Below are positions 32,895 to 37,868 of a stretch of DNA of 37,868 nt, piece after piece. The notes below the pieces were generated by a model, which was given only the letters and a program-made list of their open reading frames with translations, was not told where the DNA came from and made no database searches. The first letter of the stretch is position 1, and each line of letters starts with the position of its first letter. The stretch comes from Polaribacter sp. SA4-10 (GTDB taxonomy: Bacteria > Bacteroidota > Bacteroidia > Flavobacteriales > Flavobacteriaceae). A program made the position numbers and the translations under genes. The stretch is from assembly GCA_949519155.1 (NCBI GenBank), contig CATIQU010000018.1, positions 1 to 37,868 of the forward strand, written 5' to 3'.

Positions 32895-34202
32895 ATGAGT
32901 GCAACTACAGCATATGTACCTTTCAAAGTTAAGGATATTTCTTTAGCAGACTGGGGAAGAAAAGAAATGGATTTGGCAGAAGCAGAAATGCCAGGATTAA
33001 TGAGTTTAAGAGAGGAGTATGGAGATGCCCAACCTTTAAAAGGAGCAAGAATTGCTGGGTGTTTGCACATGACCATTCAAACAGCGATTTTAATTGAAAC
33101 ATTACAAGCTTTAGGTGCGGAAGTTACTTGGAGTTCATGTAATATTTTTTCTACACAAGATCAAGCTGCTGCTGCAATTGCTGCAACTGGAACGTCGGTG
33201 TATGCTTGGAAAGGGATGAATGAGGAAGAATTTGATTGGTGTATTGAACAAACCTTATTTTTTGGTGAAGACAAAAAACCATTGAATATGATTTTAGATG
33301 ATGGTGGAGATTTAACCAACATGGTCTTAGATCGTTTTCCAGAATTAGCTGCAGGAATTAATGGATTGTCTGAAGAAACGACTACGGGAGTTCACAGATT
33401 GTACGAACGTGTTAAAAACGGAACGTTGCCAATGCCTGCAATTAACATCAATGATTCGGTTACAAAATCGAAATTTGACAACAAATATGGTTGCAAAGAA
33501 TCAGCAGTAGATGCAATTCGTAGAGCAACAGACATTATGTTGGCAGGAAAACGGGTAACAGTTTGTGGATATGGTGATGTTGGTAAAGGTACTGCGGCTT
33601 CTTTTAAAGGTGCTGGTTCTATTGTTACTGTTACAGAAATTGATCCTATTTGTGCGCTACAAGCTGCAATGGATGGTTTTGAAGTAAAAAAATTAGAAAC
33701 AGTTGTTGGTAATTCTGATATTATTATTACCACCACTGGAAACAAAGACATTGTACGTGCAGAACATTTTGAAGCGATGAAAGACAAAGTAATTGTTGCT
33801 AATATTGGTCATTTTGACAATGAAATTGATGTTCCTTATTTAAATGCAAATAGCGAGAAAATTGAAATTAAGCCACAAGTTGATAAATACAATATTAACG
33901 GAAACGATATTATTTTATTAGCAGAAGGTCGTTTGGTAAATTTAGGTTGTGCAACAGGACACCCTAGTTTTGTAATGTCAAATTCATTTACCAACCAAAC
34001 ATTGGCACAAATGGAACTTTGGAACAACGCTGCTGCTTATGGAAACGAAGTGTACATGTTGCCAAAACATTTGGATGAAAAAGTAGCCTTTTTACACTTG
34101 GCAAAAATTGGCGTTGAGTTGACGGAATTGCGTCCAGATCAAGCGGAATATATTGGAGTTACCCAAGCTGGTCCTTACAAACCAGAACACTATAGATACT
34201 AG
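32895..34202 (+). CDS. ahcY: Adenosylhomocysteinase
   Basis: The 435-aa enzyme has [43 protein letters not shown], the NAD-binding [28 protein letters not shown], and the family C-terminus PYKPEHYRY. It splits S-adenosylhomocysteine into adenosine and homocysteine, keeping methyltransferases free of product inhibition. The length and all motifs are normal. Its reading frame is GC-richer than the spacer DNA, as for highly expressed genes. A good terminator follows at 34249. Confidence 0.98.
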   Translation: MSATTAYVPFKVKDISLADWGRKEMDLAEAEMPGLMSLREEYGDAQPLKGARIAGCLHMTIQTAILIETLQALGAEVTWSSCNIFSTQDQAAAAIAATGTSVYAWKGMNEEEFDWCIEQTLFFGEDKKPLNMILDDGGDLTNMVLDRFPELAAGINGLSEETTTGVHRLYERVKNGTLPMPAININDSVTKSKFDNKYGCKESAVDAIRRATDIMLAGKRVTVCGYGDVGKGTAASFKGAGSIVTVTEIDPICALQAAMDGFEVKKLETVVGNSDIIITTTGNKDIVRAEHFEAMKDKVIVANIGHFDNEIDVPYLNANSEKIEIKPQVDKYNINGNDIILLAEGRLVNLGCATGHPSFVMSNSFTNQTLAQMELWNNAAAYGNEVYMLPKHLDEKVAFLHLAKIGVELTELRPDQAEYIGVTQAGPYKPEHYRY

Positions 34203-34233
34203 ATTTTTTTAAATTCTTATTCAAAGAATTTCA

Positions 34234-34288
34234 TACCTACTACTCAAAAACCTTTACAATTGTTTGTAAGGGTTTTTTTTGTCTTTTC
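34234..34288 (+). repeat. 54-bp direct repeat copy 1, contains the ahcY terminator
   Basis: It begins TACCTACTACTCAAAAA and ends GTCTTTTC. It recurs at 35885-35938 with a few changes. This copy holds the intact ahcY terminator. The two copies flank the lipoprotein and small-membrane-protein cassette. Confidence 0.85.
34249..34280 (+). terminator. ahcY terminator
   Basis: The 11-bp stem AACCTTTACAA / TTGTAAGGGTT (one G-T wobble) has a four-base loop and is followed by a run of T. It lies 46 nt after the ahcY stop. In the second repeat copy the same stem is spoiled by mismatches. Confidence 0.85.
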
Positions 34289-34541
34289 AGCTAAGGAATT
34301 GACACTTTAAAAAATCAGAACAATTATGAGTCTTTTTCCTGAAATTATAAAGTTAGATCTAAATTTTCTGGACTTATTAACAAACACCTTTTAAACGTAT
34401 TTACAGATTTGATTATAAAAACCACTTATTCCAAAAATAAGCCCACTTATTCCCCATACCGCCCACTTGTTTATTGGCGTGAAAATTATCCAATAAGTTG
34501 ATATACATTTATAAAAAATTTAATCATTAATTATAAACGTT
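34289..34541. other. Spacer before the lipoprotein cassette
   Basis: An AT-rich spacer. A 22-codon ORF at 34326-34394 (MSLFPEIIKLDLNFLDLLTNTF) looks protein-like but is too short to call. The module of 33 nt (copy B) is at 34443-34475. No strong TAnnTTTG box was found before the lipoprotein start. Confidence 0.45.
34443..34475 (+). repeat. Intergenic module copy B
   Basis: CCACTTATTCC, a nine-base spacer, then CCACTTGTTTATT, 33 nt in all. An additional copy of the first arm (CCACTTATTCC) lies just upstream at 34422-34432. It is the cleanest copy of the module found in this window. Confidence 0.8.
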
Positions 34542-35186
34542 ATGAATTTATTAAACATTTTTAGAAAACCTTATTTATCTTTAATATTAGCGATGTTAGT
34601 ATTATTTACTTCTTGCACTCAAGGTGATTCAATTATTACAGAAAATAAAAATAATGTACCTTTAGAGTTAACTATAAGAAAGCATATTATTTTATCGAAA
34701 CAACTTCAAAAAATTTATTTAAACCAAAAACATCAAACAGTTGACTTATCAAAAAAGATACCTCAATTTTATACTAACAAAGAAAGTTTTAAAAAGTTTC
34801 TAATAAATAATAATTTTACAGATATCAATAAAATACTTACAGTTTCTGAAGATATAAGTAATAACTTAAACAGTTATTTATCATCAATAAAGGCAGGTAA
34901 ATTAATGACCGAAACTGAAGTAAGAGAAGTTTTAATAACTGAAATCAGAAAACAACAACAAATAAAAAAAGAAACACAAAACTCTACTGATAGGTCTTGT
35001 ATGAGTGCTCTTGATAACGCTATTGAAAATTGTGGGGAAAATTACGCAGTGTCTTTAGTTGTTGTTACAGTTTCTGGGTTTATAAGTTTTGGAATAACCA
35101 CTATAATCGGATATGCTGCGGCTACTGGGGTAATGGTAAAGTGTTGCGATGATGCTGCTAATGCCTATGAAGACTGCATTAACTAA
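34542..35186 (+). CDS. Lipoprotein with Cys-flanked hydrophobic C-terminus, unknown
   Basis: This 214-aa protein has a lipoprotein signal ending LFTSC (Cys25). A polar helical middle (about 40-145) follows. A distinct C-terminal part has C-x11-C, then a 30-residue hydrophobic, Gly-rich stretch (YAVSLVVVTVSGFISFGITT...), then CC-x9-C. The two Cys-bearing flanks share the pattern C-x2-A-x-[DN]..A-x-E-[DN]-C, so the end may be a disulfide-pinned membrane hairpin. I recognise no family. Three very small membrane proteins follow within 550 nt on the same strand. The overall look, a lipid anchor plus a C-terminal membrane-active hairpin with tiny partners, resembles secreted toxin or bacteriocin loci, but no function can be assigned. 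Confidence 0.65.
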   Translation: MNLLNIFRKPYLSLILAMLVLFTSCTQGDSIITENKNNVPLELTIRKHIILSKQLQKIYLNQKHQTVDLSKKIPQFYTNKESFKKFLINNNFTDINKILTVSEDISNNLNSYLSSIKAGKLMTETEVREVLITEIRKQQQIKKETQNSTDRSCMSALDNAIENCGENYAVSLVVVTVSGFISFGITTIIGYAAATGVMVKCCDDAANAYEDCIN

Positions 35187-35195
35187 ATATATATA

Positions 35196-35357
35196 ATGAA
35201 CAAAAAAATCATCATATACGTCCTTTTGACAATTACATTAATTATTCAATATTTTGATAAAGACGGTAGTTTTCGTTGGGCGCAATACATTATTCTTGGA
35301 ATAATGGTTTTAGCAGCAATTTACTACAATATAAAAAAACTTCGAGATGAAAAATAA
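35196..35357 (+). CDS. Small membrane protein, 53 aa
   Basis: The ORF starts 10 nt after the lipoprotein stop. It encodes MNKKIIIYVLLTITLIIQYF, a short polar turn (DKDGSFRWAQ), a second helix (YIILGIMVLAAIYY) and a basic tail NIKKLRDEK. Two helices with a charged C-terminus fit a small inner-membrane protein. Its stop overlaps the next ORF's start by 11 nt, so they are translated together. Candidate immunity or accessory protein to the lipoprotein, by inference. Confidence 0.6.
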   Translation: MNKKIIIYVLLTITLIIQYFDKDGSFRWAQYIILGIMVLAAIYYNIKKLRDEK

Positions 35358-35529
35358 TGTTTTAATCTATTGGTTTATCTTACAAGTCATTTTTGTTTTT
35401 ATTACAACTGGATTTTTAGTTAATGGAAAATCTGATTTAGCTGGTAATTTATTTGTTATATTCATTGTTCAGTCACTCATATTTGTATGTTTTCTACTTT
35501 ATAAGAGAAGAAAATGGTTCTTTAAATAA
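35347..35529 (+). CDS. Small membrane protein, 60 aa
   Basis: Two predicted helices (VLIYWFILQVIFVFITTGFLV and LAGNLFVIFIVQSLIFVCFLLY) are joined by NGKSD and followed by the basic tail KRRKWFFK. The 11-nt overlap with the preceding gene supports translation. There is no recognised family. Its size and topology match the other two small proteins of the cassette. Confidence 0.6.
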   Translation: MKNNVLIYWFILQVIFVFITTGFLVNGKSDLAGNLFVIFIVQSLIFVCFLLYKRRKWFFK

Positions 35530-35553
35530 GAGTATTAAAAACTAATAAATAGG

Positions 35554-35733
35554 ATGAAATTAAAATCGTTTTCTTGGAAAGAATTTAATAGAATTATATT
35601 ATTCTTATTGATAGTTACATTCTATTTTACAAGTAAATTTGGTTATTGTATAGGAGTGATACACTTGTTTTTAGCTATACAAAACTCTGAAAAATACGGA
35701 ATGAGTAAGTTGTTGATTCGAATATTAAAATAG
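35554..35733 (+). CDS. Small membrane protein, 59 aa
   Basis: The ORF follows the 60-aa protein gene after 24 nt with an AG-rich stretch (AGG) just before ATG. The product has the basic start MKLKSFSWKEFNR, a helix (IILFLLIVTFYFTSKFGYC), a second hydrophobic part and a basic end LLIRILK. It is the last gene of the cassette. Function is unknown. Confidence 0.5.
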   Translation: MKLKSFSWKEFNRIILFLLIVTFYFTSKFGYCIGVIHLFLAIQNSEKYGMSKLLIRILK

Positions 35734-35754
35734 TTAGTTTGAACGTTTGGGTTT

Positions 35755-35771
35755 TCCACCTATTCGGTGGA
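35755..35771. repeat. Hairpin TCCACC-N5-GGTGGA
   Basis: A 6-bp perfect stem with loop TATTC lies 22 nt after the last small ORF. It lacks an immediate T-tract, so it is not a standard terminator. It could be a structural end of the cassette transcript or the trace of a recombination event. Confidence 0.4.
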
Positions 35772-35884
35772 TGCTCAAAAAGTTTTTGTTTTTCTATTTT
35801 AAGATCGATTTTAAATCATTAGAGATTCATATAAATGTCCTCAATCTCTTCTTGGGTTATCTCTAAATAAGCTCTTGTTCAGAT

Positions 35885-35938
35885 TACCTACTACTCAAAA
35901 AACCTTACAATTGTTTGTGTGGTTTTTTTTTGTCTTTC
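35885..35938 (+). repeat. 54-bp direct repeat copy 2 (degraded terminator)
   Basis: It begins TACCTACTACTCAAAAAA and matches 34234-34288 at most positions. The stem half TTGTAAGGGTT of copy 1 reads TTGTGTGGTT here and no longer pairs fully. Just left of it, on the minus strand, a coding-like end (RAYLEITQEEIEDIYMNL then stop at 35819-35821) may be the remnant of another gene. Confidence 0.8.
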
Positions 35939-36007
35939 TATGTGTATTTTATCCCTTATAAGATGAGTACTCAATTTTTAGTATCTTTCCTGAAAATAGA
36001 ATTTCGC

Positions 36008-36478
36008 ATGAAAAACAGCAATACTATTTCCTTAGAAAATAGTTTGAAACGCTTAGAAAGTTACATTCCAAATCTTGAACAGCGAAATCCAAAGATTTCA
36101 AAAGTGAATGTTGCTTGGCAGTTGGACCACAGTTTAAAAGTGTTCAACGGAGTTGCAATCGTCTTGCAGGAATCAGACCCAAGTTTGTATTTAGATAATT
36201 TCAGTCTAATGGGAAAAGTACTCTTATACATAAACTTTATTCCGAGGGGAAAAGCAAAAGTCCCCAAAAAGCTAGCCTCTCCAACAATTATTTTGAAAGA
36301 AGATATTTATGTACAATTGACACTTGCAAAAAAGAATCTTCTTGTAGTGCAAAAGGCAGATAAGAACGCTTATTTTAAACATCCAATATTTGGGAATGTA
36401 AATCAAGAAAGGGCACTGCGCTTCTTGACGGTACATACGCATCATCATTTGAAAATTGTAAAGGCTATTTTAAAATAG
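36008..36478 (+). CDS. DUF1569 family protein
   Basis: The 156-aa protein shows the DinB-like DUF1569 pattern: VNVAWQLDHSLKVFNGV near residue 40 with His, and FGNVNQERALRFLTVHTHHHLKIVKAIL at the end with a His triad. The metal-binding His of the DinB fold are in these two segments. The ATG at 36008 is chosen since the longer frame (from 35915) adds a stretch that runs back into the T-rich repeat at 35885. Function in this family is unknown; DinB-like relatives include thiol-dependent S-transferases. A terminator follows at 36506. Confidence 0.82.
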   Translation: MKNSNTISLENSLKRLESYIPNLEQRNPKISKVNVAWQLDHSLKVFNGVAIVLQESDPSLYLDNFSLMGKVLLYINFIPRGKAKVPKKLASPTIILKEDIYVQLTLAKKNLLVVQKADKNAYFKHPIFGNVNQERALRFLTVHTHHHLKIVKAILK

Positions 36479-36505
36479 GTGATAATTGAAAAAATGAACG
36501 AGTAG

Positions 36506-36534
36506 AAGAGCTTAAGTTTATTGGCTCTTTTTAA
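36506..36534 (+). terminator. Probable terminator after the DUF1569 gene
   Basis: The stem AAGAGC / GCTCTT has a 12-nt loop and is followed by a T-tract. It lies about 28 nt after the stop at 36478. The long loop makes it a moderate candidate. Confidence 0.55.
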
Positions 36535-36712
36535 AGCTTTTATTCTTTTTTTCCTTATTGAGCATTCTAATATAGTATATCATATAAAAAATAGTTAATG
36601 ATAAATAAATAGAGGGTCTTTTAAGTTCTCTAAAAATATTCCTATCAATATTTTTAGTTCCCCAATCGACCCCACTTAATGAGTATCCCGATACAATGGT
36701 CATTATAATCAT
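36518..36712 (-). CDS. Possible small membrane protein, 64 aa
   Basis: The minus-strand ORF reads MIIMTIVSGYSLSGVDWGTKNIDRN..., has one hydrophobic stretch (SIYLSLTIFYMIYYIRML) and a basic tail KEKKNKSFKKS. It looks like the C-terminal part of a membrane protein. Its 3' end overlaps the terminator loop at 36506-36534. No promoter box is seen. Either a real small gene or a decayed fragment; I am not confident. Confidence 0.3.
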   Translation of the reverse strand: MIIMTIVSGYSLSGVDWGTKNIDRNIFRELKRPSIYLSLTIFYMIYYIRMLNKEKKNKSFKKSQ

Positions 36713-37040
36713 TAAGAATTAGGCAACTATTTTAGCGATTTTGATCATAATTCTTTTTTAGTAATTTGATATTTAACAAAACAGAAAATAGTAAACGATT
36801 TTAAAATAACACCTCTTATAGAATTTTTCCCATCTATCAAATATGCACCCTTCATTACATCGTATATTGTTTTAGCTATTGATTTCGTATTGACAGTTTT
36901 TTATTGTAGTTAAGCATATTGTCTAATTTTAGTTATATAAATTGAACTTTGTTAATCTTCATATTTCTGAACTATTATTTATAATTTGATGCTTAATTAT
37001 TAAGTAAAAGTATATTAAACTATTAAATAATTTTCATGCA

Positions 37041-37073
37041 AATAAACAAATGGGCAATTATGGGAATAAGTGG
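37041..37073 (-). repeat. Intergenic module copy C, inverted
   Basis: On the minus strand this reads CCACTTATTCC, nine bases, CCATTTGTTTATT, again 33 nt with one substitution in the second arm. It matches the module at 34443 in length and spacing. It lies 90 nt after the end of comM on the minus strand. Confidence 0.75.
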
Positions 37074-37164
37074 TTTCTCTGAGGAATATGTGTTTTTTGA
37101 ATTTAGTGAATTGTGGTAAAATCTGAAATTTTTGAGCTGTAAAACGTATTTTTAAAGTAGGAGA

Positions 37165-37868
37165 TCACCCCAACCAACCCTCACGATCCAAACTTCGATA
37201 TTGAATCGCTTCGGCTATGTGGTCTGGTAAAATGCTGTTTTCATTTGCCAAATCGGCAATGGTTCTGGAAACTTTTAGAATCTGATCATACGCTCTGGCA
37301 CAAAGGTTGAGTTTTTCCATCGCTGTTTTTAATAAGGTCAAACTTTCTTTGGATAGTTTACAGTAGGCACGTATCTGTTTTACACTCATTTGCGCATTGT
37401 AATGCACGTTTTTAGACTCCGTAAATCGTGCTGATTGAATTTCTCTTGCAGCGGTAACTCGCTTTCTGATGACAACAGATGCTTCTCCTTTTCGTTCTTC
37501 AGATAGTTTTTCAAAAGGCACCGGAGTTACTTCAATATGAATGTCTATTCGATCTAATAAAGGTCCCGAAATCTTACTTAAGTACCGTTGCATTTCTTGT
37601 GGCGATGAGGTCATTGGTGAATTCGGGTCGTTAAAATAACCGCTCAGACTCGGATTCATACTTGCCACCAACATAAAACTACAGGGGTAAGTAACGGTAA
37701 ACTTTGCTCTTGAAATCGTTACATCTCTATCTTCTAAGGGTTGCCGCATTACTTCTAAAACTTCTCTTTTAAATTTAGGTAATTCATCCAAAAATAAAAC
37801 GCCATTGTGTGAAAGAGATATTTCTCCTGGCCTCGGGTATTGACCACCACCAACAAGGGCTACGTTTG
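37165..37868 (-). CDS. comM: ComM/YifB Mg-chelatase-like AAA+ ATPase, partial
   Basis: The 3' 234 codons of a minus-strand gene reach the right edge of the window, so the start is outside. The frame includes ALVGGGQYPRPGEISLSHNGVLFLDELPKF (Walker B), the QPLEDRDVTISRA motif, the sensor MNPSLSGYF, and RYLSKISGPLLDRIDIHIEV. It ends in the Mg-chelatase-like C-terminal domain (YDQILKVSRTIADLA). ComM helps branch migration during natural transformation. In many bacteria the sensor region has the four Cys of NPCPCGYY..C.C; here they are Ser, Ser, Met and Ser, which I recall is common in Flavobacteriia. Confidence 0.9.
   Translation of the reverse strand, partial: NVALVGGGQYPRPGEISLSHNGVLFLDELPKFKREVLEVMRQPLEDRDVTISRAKFTVTYPCSFMLVASMNPSLSGYFNDPNSPMTSSPQEMQRYLSKISGPLLDRIDIHIEVTPVPFEKLSEERKGEASVVIRKRVTAAREIQSARFTESKNVHYNAQMSVKQIRAYCKLSKESLTLLKTAMEKLNLCARAYDQILKVSRTIADLANENSILPDHIAEAIQYRSLDREGWLG

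Larger units (their letters stand above)
36479..37164. other. Long intergenic region before comM
   Basis: Nearly 700 bases hold a terminator (36506-36534), a doubtful minus-strand ORF (36518-36712), the inverted module (37041-37073) and otherwise AT-rich DNA. A plus-strand frame around 36780-36910 reads like a membrane-helix fragment (ITSYIVLAIDFVLTVFYC) but has no start and may be a gene remnant. No RNA gene is evident. Confidence 0.45.

Noticed and set aside
34326..34394. 22-codon ORF near the ahcY terminator
   Set aside because: Too short to support. It reads protein-like and may be the start of a lost gene.
35819..35884. Minus-strand coding-like tail RAYLEITQEEIEDIYMNL
   Set aside because: Only about 20 codons and no start. 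It could be the 3' remnant of a lost gene or mobile element, but I cannot name one.
1..37868. Transposase or complete insertion sequence, tRNA or rRNA genes
   Set aside because: None recognised. The direct repeats at 7.5-9.2 kb and 34.2-35.9 kb suggest past rearrangement, but no element enzyme is present.

Overview
The window looks like chromosome from a marine member of the Flavobacteriaceae (Bacteroidota). It is AT-rich. Many start codons sit a short way behind the Bacteroidota-type -7 promoter box TAnnTTTG. The gene content fits too: a PorP/SprF protein of the type IX secretion system, a DUF6089 protein, a PL7 alginate lyase, paired OmpH genes behind bamA, and a TPP-riboswitch-controlled TonB receptor. 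The species cannot be named from sequence alone.

Layout. 1-1.25 kb: two tiny membrane-protein genes and a secreted repeat protein resembling the 7(1) 'septoil' knot family (DUF6150). 1.45-6.7 kb: a sugar-acid/alginate operon holding a gluconokinase/6-phosphogluconate dehydrogenase fusion, an Nramp-fold transporter lacking both metal-binding motifs, a PL7 alginate lyase lipoprotein and an SDR dehydrogenase. Two adjacent UxuR/GntR-like palindromes overlap its promoter. 6.8-10.4 kb: an accessory zone in decay. It has an intact HxlR regulator, a duplicated copy of its 5' end plus divergent promoter, a frameshifted DUF3575 gene and a TPR/SnoaL-like pseudogene.

10.4-16.8 kb, all on the minus strand: a sulfur/persulfide cluster with two YeeE/YedE transport proteins, a methyltransferase, a single-domain rhodanese, a CstB-like persulfide dioxygenase-rhodanese, a SulP permease, a Crp/Fnr regulator and a DUF983 protein. 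Four promoters in it each carry the palindrome GTAAC-N4-GTTAC, centred exactly 33 bp upstream of the -7 box. I read this as one Crp/Fnr-activated regulon, and it is the clearest unannotated signal in the window.

16.8-18.3 kb: a gene remnant and PorP/SprF. 18.3-27.7 kb: conserved core genes murI, ompH, ompH, bamA, uppS, DUF6089, nadK and a CBS-domain gene on minus, then pdxJ and an alpha/beta hydrolase on plus. 27.8-32.8 kb: a thiamine-type uptake neighbourhood (TonB receptor under a TPP riboswitch, PnuC-family transporter, NadR-like kinase) with arfB and a phosphopantetheinyl transferase. 32.9-34.2 kb: ahcY.

34.2-35.9 kb: a small cassette between two copies of a 54-bp terminator sequence. 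It encodes a lipoprotein with a Cys-flanked hydrophobic C-terminus and three tiny membrane proteins. This is the second candidate for an undescribed system. The window ends with a DUF1569 protein and the truncated 3' part of comM. A 33-nt intergenic module (CCACTTATTCC, nine-base spacer, CCACTTGTTTATT) occurs at 16.9, 34.4 and 37.05 kb.
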